Below, piece by piece: positions 1 to 11,028 of a stretch of DNA of 64,000 nucleotides. Numbering within the stretch: the stretch's first letter is position 1; the number at the start of each line of letters is the position of its first letter. The notes beneath the pieces were generated by a model. The model was not told the DNA's origin. It made no database searches and worked only from the letters and a program-made list of their open reading frames with translations. Source of the DNA: Haemaphysalis longicornis (lineage: Eukaryota; Arthropoda; Arachnida; Ixodida; Ixodidae); NCBI GenBank assembly GCA_013339765.2, contig CM023449.1:219423555-219487554 (forward strand), read 5' to 3'. The position numbers were made by a program, and so were the translations under genes.

Positions 1-540
1 AGCACCAAGGCCTATATATTTCAAATATCTAATATACATGAATGCAAAATTGTTGGAAGCAAAAATCTGCAAGGCTCATGGATGGGTCTCTTCTTATCCA
101 CGCCGAGTTCTTCTCTAGGTTGTTTTGCAGACCTTTATATATGCTGAAACTGGCAATGAATACAAAATTCATCATGATTTAATTTGAAAGAACTAGCCTT
201 TGGTAACTCATTCACCTCTACTCCAGCCCCAAAATCCTTTTTTCATCCGAAAAAAGGTGAGAAAAATAAAGAAAAAGAAATCATATTTCGCGCAGCAAAA
301 CACCAGCAATGACGCAATAAGGGAAACACTGAAAACGCAGCTATTAGCTGCACGTTAGCGATCAAGTGGTATGACGAACCGGATACAGAGGCACCGTTAC
401 GATCTCACAGTCATCTTTCTCGCCGGTAGCGTTGGTCGCCGGCCGCCAATGACGCAAACAACTCCCTCTCTATGACGTCATAGAGACTCAGCGTTAAGGT
501 GGCGGGTGAGTTGCCCCTACTTCATCTGTTTTCCTTCATA
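1..540. other. No gene recognised
   Basis: AT-rich left edge of the window. No reading frame, repeat end or RNA gene can be recognised. The element that begins at 541 gives this stretch its right boundary. Confidence 0.4.
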
Positions 541-820
541 TACAGTTGGACCTCGTTATAACGAACACCGATATAGCGAATTATCGTATACAGCGAACTA
601 AATACAAACTAAGGTTGGTTGCGCTTTATTTCAATGATGCTTATTCGTTTATAACGAAACTGAAACCGCGAGAGCCGCGCGCGATATCGGATATAACGAA
701 AAAAATTACGCCCACCTCCCCTCGCGGGAACCCTGGTGTGATGCGACGCTGAGGGGGGTTCAAGCGCAAGCTCAGCGTCGCATCTAAAATATTTGACCGG
801 GAGTGCCAGAAGCTACTTGG

Positions 821-866
<46 letters not shown>

Positions 867-1270
867 TAGTCCGAAACTGCCGAAGTATAAAGACCCTTTT
901 GCTTATGGACACTGTGGAAAATTTCATCCTGCTCAGTGCTGTGAGTAGCCACCAAACGAAGATCACGTCCTTCATCAAATAAATAAGGACGCAGTCCTGT
1001 TTTGTCAGGTAACTTCGTTCTGTTTTAATTTCACGCACTCATGTTCCGGTTCGTTGAAGTTGAAATGCAACAAGGAGAAAGGTAAGAGTTACCTTGTTTA
1101 TAGTGGATTCGAAGCCTGAAAAAGATTCATTTTTGTATCAAGTATTTTTGCGCGAGCCAGATTTGGATTTGTTAGAGCCTATTTTCACCTCTACCGTTAC
1201 AACGAATATCGGATATAATGGACTTATTTGCTGTCCCGACACTACTTCGTTACAACAAGGGTCGGCTGTA
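541..1270. mobile_element. Non-autonomous Tigger/pogo-like DNA element
   Basis: The left end reads TACAGTTGGACCTCGTTATA. The reverse complement of the right end reads TACAGCCGACCCTTGTTGTA. These are matching degenerate terminal inverted repeats that begin CAG and are flanked by TA, the usual target duplication of Tc1/mariner/pogo elements. The left end also resembles the end of the element at 36343-37341, so the two appear to be one family. Internal sequence repeats the 'ataacgaa' theme at both ends but holds no transposase frame. A 43-base run of C lies inside. Orientation cannot be set. Confidence 0.7.
823..865. repeat. Poly-C homopolymer (43 bases)
   Basis: An uninterrupted run of C lies inside the 541-1270 element. 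Read on the other strand it gives poly-glycine frames, which are artefacts. Runs this long are often mis-sized by sequencing, so the exact length is uncertain. Confidence 0.9.
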
Positions 1271-1324
1271 TAGATTATTTTTCGCAGTTTGCGATGAAAT
1301 GGTATCATTGTTGGGAGAAATCAT

Positions 1325-1480
1325 TGGGGCTCTTCGATTTACAGTCTCGGACTCACCGCGGACTCCCCGAGAAGCAGTCCGGCATTTGATTTTCCCATGT
1401 ATCCCTATGGCTTCGGGGGATCCTCGGACTACCCGCGGATTGTCCGTGGTGAGTCCGAGACTGCAAATCGAAGAGCCCCA
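1325..1480. mobile_element. Short foldback MITE
   Basis: The left 33 bases, starting TGGGGCTCTTCGATTT, and the reverse complement of the last 33 bases differ at one position. The two arms enclose about 90 bases, so the 156-bp unit can fold on itself. No coding capacity is present and no clear target duplication can be read. A weaker relative of the left arm (GGGACTCTTCGAT) occurs near 3180. Confidence 0.75.
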
Positions 1481-1551
1481 GTATCGATTCTTTTAATATA
1501 TCACCCTTGTATTATGCATCCGTGGCCCCTGTAATTAAGTATTTATAGGGA

Positions 1552-1573
1552 CCCCCCCCCCGCCCCCCCCCCC
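1552..1573. repeat. C-rich homopolymer tract
   Basis: Two runs of C, of ten and twelve bases, are separated by a single G. Confidence 0.85.
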
Positions 1574-3252
1574 GTCCCTCTGTAACGCTTGATGAGTCAC
1601 ACTTCAGCCGCATACGGATATGCTAATAAAACATTTCCTAAAGAATGTTGAGAGAAGCGCGGAAAATAAAAGTGCGTCCTTCCTTCTCTGAAAGTTCGTC
1701 CAGTCGATCGCCAAATCTTGAAAGGCCCAAATCGCAAACGAAGAAGGAACCCGTGCGACGATTTTTCTCGCACCAAGTAAACGCATCTACAAACGATGTA
1801 AATGTATCCGATAAGGGGTTTACGAAATAAAGGTACACTATTATACTCTATCTTCACGATCGATGTTTTTACTGTGTTGTGTAGAACCGTTTCTTTATCG
1901 CGATTTTCAAGCAACCGCGTTTTGACACAGTGTAAGCCCGGTCTCACGCACGCGCAGTGTGGCCAGAAATCTTATCAGAGTTTTACGGTCGACCAACCGG
2001 TCTATGGGGAAATGCATTAGTTTTCTGACAGGACGCCATGAGTCCCACTAGGAAAGTCTTCGCTTTAATAGAGAGAGCCCTGCAGACTCGAATTTTTTCC
2101 AGATACTACCGCTTGTAGTATTCCCTTGCAAGAAAGGTCTGCCTAGCAAGGCACTTGTGTGCAGCTATGAAGCCTACTGTAAAAAAGCTCGATGTCTAGC
2201 ATTCGTTAGGAATACGCGGACGGGGTCTTACGAAGTTACACTCTTTGCAAAACTTTTCTAGGCCAATCCTGAGCCTTCTCGAGCACAAGGAATTCAAAAA
2301 ATAAGCTCTACCTTTAAGTGTGACGAAAATATTTCATTACAGTAAGAAGGAAACGTGTCCTGTAGCTTTCCGGCATAAAACGTTTCAGCCTCGCTCGGGG
2401 CTTAAGCTTGAATATAAATTTTTTTGCGGCCTGCGAACTTTCCGCTGGGCCTAGAAATTTTTGAAAACGACTGTACCTAATAAAATGCCTTCTATCCTTC
2501 ATATTTTCATTTTAGGCTTCCTATATTGCCCCAAAAAAAAAATGGTTCTTCCCTACAGTGCGCATGCGTATAACGGTGAAGTCGCAAATTAAATCGCATT
2601 GTAGCGCTCCATAAGGATACACGGGACCCTTTGGAGGTGCTTAATAAAGGCCCCAGGGCCTTCATACTTTGACGTCGGACAAGTTATATTGCCCCCTAAA
2701 ATATTTTGCTCGCCAATGCATTGTCGTAAAGCAGTAAAGCCAACTTTAAATGGACCAGGTACACAACAGGGTGGCGTACGCCTTTATTCGAAAATTACCA
2801 GTTGGGGATTTCTGCAATTTTTGGGGGTGGCTTCACAGAGCTTGGAAGACACCTTGTCGTAGGGGGAATGTCCATAACCTTCAAGAATTTCACACAATGT
2901 GTAGACAAGCCAAAAGTTGTTTCCTTGTATATATAGCAGTGCGGTGGTGATTCAAAGCCTTTCCAGTCTCGGCGCAGTTTTATTGCGCTTGCCGAAACAG
3001 CCAGTCTACGCTTCCTTTTGTCGGTCCGTTCACCGCGTGCCGATTGCCGGTGAACCTGCCCTTCGACCTCCGCTTGGCTCAGAACGTGGGCATAACTTTT
3101 TGTGTTATGTAAGCCAGCATTCATCGTAAAGATTGGACAAAAAGGCAACTTTCAGAACGGTAGACGTATACGCTAACAGTGGGACTCTTCGATCATCCGT
3201 CACGGACTCGCTGCAAATAGTCCGTGGGTATTCCGAGATCAATCTCTACAAT

Positions 3253-3254
<2 letters not shown>
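1574..3254. other. No gene recognised
   Basis: About 1.7 kb with only short, overlapping frames on both strands, none resembling a known protein. A reverse-strand frame of 117 codons at 2795-3148 has no recognisable domain. I see no repeat ends I can define. Confidence 0.4.

Positions 3255-3255
<1 letters not shown>

Positions 3256-3282
<27 letters not shown>
3256..3282 (+). repeat. (GA)n microsatellite
   Basis: About 13 uninterrupted GA units. Confidence 0.9.
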
Positions 3283-3286
<4 letters not shown>

Positions 3287-3911
3287 TCGCCTAGTAAAAT
3301 TGTGGGAGAAGCCTTTCAAACAAGGTCACAGACCGAAATGTCTCCTGGAAATGGGAGGCTGAGAACATCTCTAGCCACCATAGCCCTTGGCCTAAATAAA
3401 TGTTCATCGACCCACCACCCAGGGGTCGCCAAGTTACGGATGTGTTAAAATTCATGGAACATCACCAGCATTGGTGCCACAACCATGCCCAGGGCGTTCG
3501 GTGTTTTCTACAAGTGCGTGATTGCACTGCTCATTAATGTTTTGAGTAGTTTTTTATAAGCGGCAAACGAGTTCCACTGGCACCGTCCGTTTTATTAAGG
3601 CTAAAGCCTTAGATGTATCATAAAACGCGAAAAGTGACCCCAGTTGTCGCCGTATAGGTGGCGTCAACCCAAATGGTACCAAAATGGTCGCCGCTGTAAA
3701 GAGGAAATAAACCAATAAAATCCCAATTCGGTTCGTGCGGGATAGAACTCTGGTCGACAGCGGAGCAGTCAAGGGCGCTAAACACAGTGCAAATCCTTTT
3801 TTTTTGTCTTTATTACATAGAAGCACGCCAGAATAGAGCAAGATTTAGTCTAATGCGTGCGCCGGCCCCCGTAAAGGCCCGGAGCGGCTAAAAGGAGGAA
3901 AGAAATCCTTG
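3283..3911. other. No gene; weak dispersed repeat
   Basis: No coding signal. Bases 3627-3700 share the phrase 'acgcgaaaagtgacc' and a similar following pattern with 17089-17170, which suggests an old dispersed repeat. Confidence 0.35.
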
Positions 3912-3914
3912 GGT

Positions 3915-3937
3915 CACGTGATCAAAACGTGACGTCA
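3915..3937 (+). promoter_or_regulatory. Possible promoter elements (E-box and CRE)
   Basis: A CACGTG E-box at 3915-3920 is followed by a palindromic TGACGTCA cAMP-response-type site at 3930-3937. Both lie about 140 bases upstream of the first ATG of the weak gene model below. Both motifs are short and can occur by chance. Confidence 0.25.
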
Positions 3938-4075
3938 CTGGGCTTGTTTTTGACTCCGCCTAGGGACAACGCCGAAGTAGGCGCAGCATTTCCCTGGGTC
4001 CCCCGAGTGAACGATTTGAGTACCCAGCGTGTGTTTGCTGCCAAGTGAAGCTGCAGATGCGTGAATATACCGTGA

Positions 4076-4264
4076 ATGCTAGTATTGGTGCGATCTCCGT
4101 ATCCGACATACCTACTACGACATTTCAAGAGAGACTTGCAGCCTGAGCCATCGCCTCCTGTACCTGAGCTCAGCGTAGATCAGCCATGCCGGTCTCCGGC
4201 GTTTGCAGTCACAGACATGGAAGAGCGGAAAAGAGGGCATCGATGCGCTCATTTTCCCAGCAAG
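4076..4264 (+). CDS. Candidate first coding exon, unknown protein
   Basis: An open frame of 63 codons starts at ATG 4076 and reaches a good splice donor, AAG|GTCAGT, at 4264/4265 in phase 0. The encoded peptide is basic near its start and proline-rich in the middle (EPSPPVPELS), and ends CAHFPSK. I do not recognise a family. It is proposed as an exon only because it joins in phase to the acceptor-led frame at 5638-5808 and has CRE and E-box motifs upstream. It could equally be a chance frame. An mRNA read across the junction would settle this. Confidence 0.2.
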
Positions 4265-5172
4265 GTCAGTAACATCGCTATTTTATGTTTGTTGTAGTTT
4301 TTGTGTTTATACCACTGTAATGTGTACCCTAAAGCTGCGTGAATTCTTGCTTACGTGGCCGCCTAGCTCGGCCTCCTAGCTGTATTGTGATGTTAACGAT
4401 TTTTGTATAATCTTGAATCAAATTTAGCGTGCGCTGCATACTTGGGCGAGGAACAGACACAGTGGAAAACGACAAACCAGACGTTGGCGCGCAAACCAAC
4501 ACCTGCTTCGTGTTTCGAACGTAGTACGTGTGGATTCTTTTCCCACTCCCTGTTTCTCGCCCAGGTATGCAGCACACGCTAAATTCAAATTACGATGCTA
4601 TGTCCTTTCACACTCCGGCCGCAGTTTCAAGCGTTTCGTTGTTCCTTTTGTGTAGGAGCCCATAACATTGCTCAAGTTTGATCGAACCGGTGGCGTGTAC
4701 TCCCCGAAGCGCAGTCCTCGATGTGTGAGGTGCAGTGCCTCGATCGTAAGTATGCGTGTGTTTGATAGCGTTAATCTCGCGAGTATGCCGTGTGCACGCA
4801 TCAACGTTCTAGCTCTTCGGGCAGTTAAGTTGCGTTGCGGGAGATGAATGGAAAACGTCGCTTCTGTGCAGAGAACGTAAGGATATCGCGGCCAAAGGGA
4901 AAAACAAAAGCGTGAAATCGTGAGCCAAAAAAGACGGAAGAGGGAGAGAGAAAGGATAGACCAAATGACAGCGGCAGAATCAGATCGTCCAAGGGGCTGT
5001 GAAGGTTAAGCGGCATTTTGGGCCCTTTATGAGGAGGCACCAGGAGCAACTGTCAGTAAAGTGTACATTGAAGGTGAATGGAAGAAGCTGCATATGGGAC
5101 AAATAGGATGTGGCAGGGCATAAAGCCACTGAAAATTTGAAAGCACACAAATAACGCGTACAGGCAGGAGGG

Positions 5173-5397
5173 ACACACCACAGCCTCGTCAAACAAAGGG
5201 TGGCACCCACACTTTTTATCATGTGCAGGAAGATTTGCACCCGTTGATTTCGTTACCGTAAACAAGTGCTCTCCGAGATGGACGCTTAGACGGCGTCCTG
5301 TCTGGCCCACATACACGGACTTACATGACAACGGAATTCTGTAAACCATGCCAATCGTACAATGAACTAAAGGCTGCGCTAGGTTAACACTGCACTC
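5173..5397 (-). pseudogene. Penelope-like retroelement, GIY-YIG endonuclease fragment
   Basis: The reverse strand encodes the start of the C-terminal endonuclease of a Penelope-like element (PLE). The GIY half is read as TIGMVYRIPLSCKS and the YIG half follows as VYVGQTGRR. Then come the GEH motif and the PLE-type cluster of a histidine and spaced cysteines, PAHDKKCGCHPLF. In intact PLEs this nuclease nicks target DNA for insertion, downstream of a telomerase-related reverse transcriptase. Here the similarity stops after the DEAVV residues near 5173, no RT domain lies upstream (toward higher coordinates), and the catalytic tail is missing. It is therefore a dead fragment. It sits inside the proposed intron of the 4.08-5.81 kb model. 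Confidence 0.75.
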
Positions 5398-5637
5398 GTT
5401 CCTCCCTTTACTTCAATAATCCTTGTTATTAACAATGCGGCAGAGATTGCCCACTTCTGCTTTTGCAGAAAACACAAAACAATGTGCTGTATGTGTGTTC
5501 TTTTTCTTGTAGTCGGTTTGTCCTGTGTGGTCTTATTCCACGTAGCCATCTTTTACGCATTTTGTTTTTCAAAGATGTATTATTAGCCTACCCAACTTTC
5601 AGTTGTGCTGACACAGCATTTAATCCTGTTCCTGCAG

Positions 5638-5808
5638 CATCTGCATAGGAGGGCTTCCAGTGGAAAAAAAGAAGTGCTTGGACTTGGCCCCTACGATGTT
5701 GGTGCAGGGCCTGGAGAGCAAGGCTTGGTCTACATCCTTTCTGGGTACCCATGGAAAGCAGATGAATGCCTCCACAAGTGGGTCGTTTTGTGGTACACTC
5801 GAAATTAG
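5638..5808 (+). CDS. Candidate terminal coding exon, unknown protein
   Basis: A pyrimidine-rich tract ending CCTGTTCCTGCAG (to 5637) is a good 3' splice site. After it a phase-0 frame of 56 codons runs to TAG at 5808, and would give a protein of about 119 residues with the 4076-4264 exon. The peptide has a glycine-rich start (LGLGPYDVGAGPGEQG) and a tryptophan/tyrosine-rich end (WVVLWYTRN). No family is recognised. I see no AATAAA close downstream, which weakens the model. Confidence 0.2.
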   Translation, partial: HLHRRASSGKKEVLGLGPYDVGAGPGEQGLVYILSGYPWKADECLHKWVVLWYTRN

Positions 5809-6157
5809 CCGCAGACAGACTGTGTCTGCTCGCAGACCACCCTGGTAGTATGACAACCAAATATGTAGCTGTGTCCTAGTTACTGACGGGAAGACTTAAC
5901 AAAAAATCAACTGCCCATCTGTTGAAACGACAAAAATGGGGGATGTGAAGCTTTCCGAAACCAAGTCCAACACCAAATTAACCAGCCCAGTACTGAACAC
6001 CTGTTTCTTATTGGGACGGTCTGATGCGCTGCAGTTGTGCTCTCTAGAGCTTTAATGATGCAGGCAATCCATGACCTTCTGTAGTGTACAACCATTGTCG
6101 TTAGATGGAGGTGTACATTTCCTGTGTAATTTTCCACTTCTATGCAAATCCAGATTG

Positions 6158-6240
6158 CTTCGACTGTGCTGGAATGACGCAATGGGATAGATGTCAGCTT
6201 CATAACATGAGGGACCCAGGTTCAATTCAGATCACGGGAA
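6158..6240 (+). mobile_element. tRNA-like SINE head (CAU loop type)
   Basis: An A-box-like stretch (TGACGCAATGGGATAG) is followed by an anticodon-like loop TTCATAA and a B-box-like GGTTCAATTC. The phrase GAGGGACCCAGGTTCAATTC between loop and B-box recurs, diverged, in reverse-strand copies at 40214-40307 and 56606-56672. The acceptor stem does not close, so this is a tRNA-derived element rather than a working tRNA-Met gene. Confidence 0.5.
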
Positions 6241-6244
6241 GCGT

Positions 6245-7816
6245 TCACTTCACCCACGATCGTCATCATTAGAAAAAGTTGGCTTTCTGCAGTGCATTTT
6301 GGGTGGACTACAGACACATCAGCGAGAGGCTGGAGGCTTCACTTTAGTAAATGAAACTGTACCAAGTACAGTATGTGCGTGAAGCTTAAGCATTGTACAT
6401 GAGCCAAGCCAGGGAGGAGTGGTTATAGGTTAAATCCTTGTAAAGAAAGTTCACAAAAAGTTCAATGTGAATCACTGAGCTTGCAAACTTGTCAGATCTA
6501 AACTTGACACTTTATTGTACCAGTCTTTCCTGCTCAGCTGAGGAATGGTGGACAGATGGGGGCAACAACTGGCAGAAAGGGTCATTAGCTTGCAGTTCAT
6601 TTGTCTATGTAAATATTCTAAAAAAGTACTGGTATGAAATTCTCGTGTTACATTTTTCCCATTTCTATGGGTGCCTACCAGCCCAGGAATCGTAGATTGG
6701 AACATTAGATAGTCAACCTCAGTATATATAATTATTTTGAGCCTTGTTTATTCGTGTCAGTTTTGGCTTGGACAGAACGAACCCCAAGGCGGTCGCCATG
6801 AGAGAATGGCACTCTTGATGTCGCTGTTCTCATTGCATCATGGTCAGACTAGATGCAGTGCCCTAGAGTGGCCCAAGCTGGCCATGGCCGCACACGTCTG
6901 GGCCACACGATATCAGTCCCAAAACTGTGACATGATTCACAAGGCAGTGCAGCGTGCACCATCAGCAGCCAGTGTGTTGGCTAAGTCACTGGAGCCCTAA
7001 TGTCGGCAGTTTGGGGCGAACTGCATGGCGAGGCACTCCACGTATCTTGCTTATGCCAGTGTCGAAAGGGTATTCATTCGGAGCTTTCTTGTGCATGCAA
7101 ATATTAAAATTGATTTAAAATATGTTATACTGAATGGTTGCTACTAAAATCTGCAGCTACAAAGGAAACTTTTTGCATAGTTATCTCAGCTTTGATATTT
7201 CAAGTAGTCCTTTTAAGTAGAGCCTAATCATGCTATGAACGTTTAATAGTGGTGCTACTCCTTTAAGGTATTTTTTACTTGTTTTAAGCTGACTTGTTTT
7301 TAGTTTGGAGTTAAGAGAGACCGTAACATTCTGGCCGCCCAGCCGCCCATTTCTGGCCATTAGTATTTCTGAGTTGTTCTTCAAAACAGTTTTTGCTCGG
7401 CACTTCTCTGAAATGTCGAGGACACCTAACTGAACTTAGTCGTGATTAATGCATTATCGTGCAAAGGTGAAGCAATCTCCACCCTTGCGCTCACCTGGTA
7501 GAGCATCATCCTTACATCACAAAAAAAGCTTTGTTTTGCCAAATCTTTGCCACTTCATACCACTATAGAATTTGCTGCCAACATAGGGGTGCTCTCCAGC
7601 TGAATCAGCCTTAGGTGTCACAGGAGTGAGAGTAAGAACTTTAAAATAATGTTAGAAATAAGCACAATACAATAGCTTTCTATTTTGTAACTGTTAACAG
7701 GTCGACCAACCTCATTGCGACTGTAGGATGTGACTTGTTCGTAGAAGGGCAAAATCAGAAAAACAGAGACGAGCAAGTAAGTCATTGTTGTACAATCAGC
7801 TTCTGCGACACCTAAG
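6245..7816. other. No gene recognised
   Basis: AT-rich, with only short frames. The 87-codon forward frame at 6737-7000 has no recognisable domain. A CTCCTTTAA sequence near 7250 resembles an end of the TTAA elements but has no partner. Confidence 0.35.
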
Positions 7817-8937
7817 TTAAAGGAGCCATGAAGAGAAAATGCAAGTGGTTTTATTCGAAAGATTTCGTGTTTTATAGTGCCCCAACGCTTGTCCGGATAC
7901 AAACGGTGCTTTATTCACTGAGAAATTAAACAATTTAGGTTAAAATTTTGATTTTCCCGCTCAATCGTGCGTTTTCGTGGTCCCAAGTGACATCACAGGA
8001 ACCGACCGCTCTGCAGCCTAGAGTACCTTGATTCACGCATCCGCCGTACAGGGTAGAGACACGTATACGCTGGCGCCGCCATTTTCGGTTGCTCGCTCGC
8101 CGCCGAAGCAAGTCATTGTGTCAAAACCGCGCTAAAATTATCGCCGCAACGCGGTTTACTGAAGAAGTTTGAATCATATTGTCTGTTTCGCGTTGCTAGG
8201 TCTCGTGGGAAACGAAAAGAATAACGCGTTGAGCCCGTTGGCCCAATTGCGGCGGGACGGGACCGTTCAAAGGTTGTCTCCACCCTGTACAGCGGTGTTG
8301 GTTTGTTCCCGCGTTTTTTTACGTTCCGTAACCTAGATGGCGCCACCATACCGTGGCAAGCGTTTGGTTTGTGTTTGCCCGCATTTAAACCTGGCTTGTT
8401 TTTGTTCTGGGAGAAAATATTCGTTCCCTGAAACAGTGCTCGCTCGACAAATGGGGTCATGTAAAACACCGTTGCTTGCGTCAATCGGCCAGTGTCGTCT
8501 GAGACAGCCCCAAGCCCCGTAGTGCTGTGCTGCTAAACCAAGCATGCTGTGCGCAGTACGAACAGCAGAATGCATCAGTACTTCTATGTTTACATGTGCT
8601 TTCATAATTTCCACTGTTTGTCCCATCATTCTTATTGCTTTGTAAAGAATGTGCCCTAAATTTAAGCGCAAATCGCTCGTTCGTCTAGTTTGTAATTACA
8701 GCTCTACCTAATTTGTGTCTGCTTCTGCCAGCCTCCGCCAATCGCAGAGCTTAGCTCATGTGACATCATAGGTTCTGTTGCGGGGAATGAGCTGGTGGGT
8801 CGCATGACCATTCCCGTTTTTCGTAATTATGTAGCTTATTTGAGCGAAGTTTACGCTAAAAGTGGTGTCAGTATGATTCTAACGAGACAATCTTTTGAAT
8901 GAACCAAACTTGTGTTTTCACTTCATGGCTCCTTTAA
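7817..8937. mobile_element. TTAA-flanked non-autonomous DNA element (1.12 kb)
   Basis: The left end reads TTAAAGGAGCCATGAAG. The right end is its exact reverse complement over 17 bases, and similarity continues with a few mismatches. TTAA stands at both outer edges, the target duplication used by piggyBac-type transposases. Sub-terminal inverted blocks also match: 'gtgacatcacaggaacc' near 7988 and 'gtgacatcataggttc' near 8759. No transposase frame is present. Two other TTAA-ended sequences in the window (22876 and 33679) have related but distinct ends. Confidence 0.75.
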
Positions 8938-9958
8938 GCTGTCTGCAATTTACGTGCAAATAAAATTGTTTTCAAGATGCTTACAGTTTTTTTTGCCTGG
9001 TTCAAAGAGACTGGTATAGTACAAAATTTTGAGGAAAGCTGGAGTTGGCCGTGTTTTTATTTGTATTAGGAAATGTGTGGAAATGTGCCATTTTATTATT
9101 TATTTTATAAATTTTTAACTGCTACAGGAACGTTAATTTGTAGATGTAGCACCATGTATTTGGTGTTCTATGTTTATTTATTCAAGATACCCTTATGGCC
9201 CCACTGACAATAATGAGGGGTGTGGTACCTGAGCAGATTAAACGAAGAATAATAACATAAGAGAATTCTGCCACGTGCGTACAAGAAAAAAAATAAAGGA
9301 AAAAAGATACAGCAGAAACGTCAGTGTCCACACGCATACTAAAAAACATACACGCAAGCAACACAATAATAGTGTACTGTGTTTAAGCTGTTTGTTCATT
9401 TGAATTGTGAATGGGAGGCTCCTAAGGAAATATATGTAGTGCTTGACCAGTTTTCAAAATGCTATTTCTTTTTTACTTTTCAGTGACAGGGGTCTCAACA
9501 AGCATCTGGATGCACCTACAATGTTTGTGCTGAGCACCTCTGATATGTCGTCTTCTATGGCCGTGAAACTGGGAATAAATAAAACTAAAAACTGCCTCCT
9601 TCATTTGGTATATTCCTTTTACATTGTTCAGGAACGTGGAAATAACATGGATGACAATACCCAAGCACTTGCACGTCATCGTCCCCTGGTCACTTATTGG
9701 TATTTATGCTGCAGTTTAAACGAACTGCCAGGTAGCCAACATTCACAACCAATTCAAGTAGTAGGAGTGCCCATGCTACATCGGAGGACATTATTTTTTC
9801 TAGGGACCACTGGATTGTGCGAAGAGATGTGTCTCATCTCCTACTCGGATTCTTGCAGTCCACAGGACTAAGTGAGGTGTGGTGACATTGCGTGTCTGTT
9901 ATTTTAGGACTAAGTGAGGTGTTATGACTTTGAGAGATTTGATATGGTATTGGGGACG
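8938..9958. other. No gene recognised; dispersed repeat near 9.2 kb
   Basis: AT-rich. A forward frame of 142 codons at 9443-9871 starts just upstream of an acceptor-like TTTTTACTTTTCAG, but holds no recognisable domain and has poor composition for a protein. The stretch from about 9178 (TTTATTCAAGATACCCTTAT) looks like a dispersed repeat end, from memory of such sequences in tick DNA. Confidence 0.3.
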
Positions 9959-10034
9959 ATTAGGCGGAGCAATTGCCGGCAGCTATGCAAGGCTAAGTCC
10001 GCCTTATTCAACAATACATACTACTACTACTACC
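9959..10034 (+). repeat. Short dispersed element ending in (TAC)n
   Basis: A GC-rich segment (GGCGGAGCAATTGCCGGC) is followed by AAGTCCGCCTTATTCAACAA and then by five TAC units. It has the form of a retroelement 3' end with a microsatellite tail. Family not determined. Confidence 0.4.
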
Positions 10035-11028
10035 TCTCAAGCTGAAAAGTTATAAGACATTTGTCCGAGGAACATGTTAAAGGTCTTCACAAGAAGACAT
10101 TAAGATTGAGATGCTACACTGCAGGTTCTCTTACAACAGCAGGTTCTCAAGATTTTGCATATTTTAATACTGGCCTTCACATCTGCTCTTGAAGCCTGTA
10201 AGTTGGAAGCAATCTAATGCTTGCTTTACATCGGTTACTACAAAGGGCTAGTGTCAGCAATCAAGCATCCTGCAATAACACAATTTGTTTAGACTTAGAT
10301 CCACTAAATAAGCTACGCTACCATCTATTGCCAATAAATATGCATTTTGGAATGACCACATCTGGAAAGCTGACTAGAGAAGGCAGTATCTTATCCTACG
10401 TTTCTTTTTAGTTTAAATGTGGCACACTGCACAAGTAAAACTGCTATTGCGATAACTGTTCTCCCGGGTGCACGCGCGGTTGTAGTAAATCTCGCAGCCG
10501 TGAACGGATGATTTTCTCATCGTTCTTGAAAGAAGCAGAAACTTAAACGCAGAGGTAATTAAGTGTCGGAGAAATAATGAAGAAGACGTCCTCCAAATCT
10601 GATTATTGGTTGGCGCGGGCCAGCAGTAATATATTAGGGCCACACAGAGGAGAAAGAAATTTTGAAGTTTTTTTAAGAATAAAGGAACCAGCGCAGGACT
10701 AAACTCGGGGCGACACCATGGACACGGTCAGGCAGGCACGCTCCGCATTAAAAAAATCGTTCAGCAAGACACCCGTAAAAATTGAAGTAATTACAAAAGG
10801 AAGCGTCAGTTCCAGCCGTTTCTTGCGTCGTCTGCTGCTAGACACTGGCCATCACTTCCTCTCAGCTACTTACAGGGAATTCCCTAGGAGGCGACGCGCG
10901 AAGCCACATCAAGCCTGCTCACTGCAACAACAAATTCCCTAAATGTCCCTAACTTTTGTCCCCCAACTGACAGTGGTTTCAGGAGCCAATCAAAACGTGG
11001 AATAATTTCCTCCTTTTAGCCGCATGCG
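10035..11028. other. No gene recognised
   Basis: No coding frame with a recognisable domain on either strand and no repeat ends I can define. Confidence 0.35.

Noticed and set aside
641..1038. Two reverse-strand frames with poly-glycine stretches
   Set aside because: They exist only because the 43-base C run is translated. They overlap each other and hold no domain.
6158..6240. A functional tRNA-Met gene
   Set aside because: The loop and B-box fit, but acceptor and anticodon stems do not pair and related decayed copies exist, so a tRNA-derived element is more likely.
7240..7262. A further TTAA element end (CTACTCCTTTAA)
   Set aside because: Only about nine bases fit the end and there is no partner within reach.
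9443..9871. 142-codon forward frame after an acceptor-like site
   Set aside because: No domain, composition unlike a protein, internal AATAAA. Kept only as part of a gene-free stretch.
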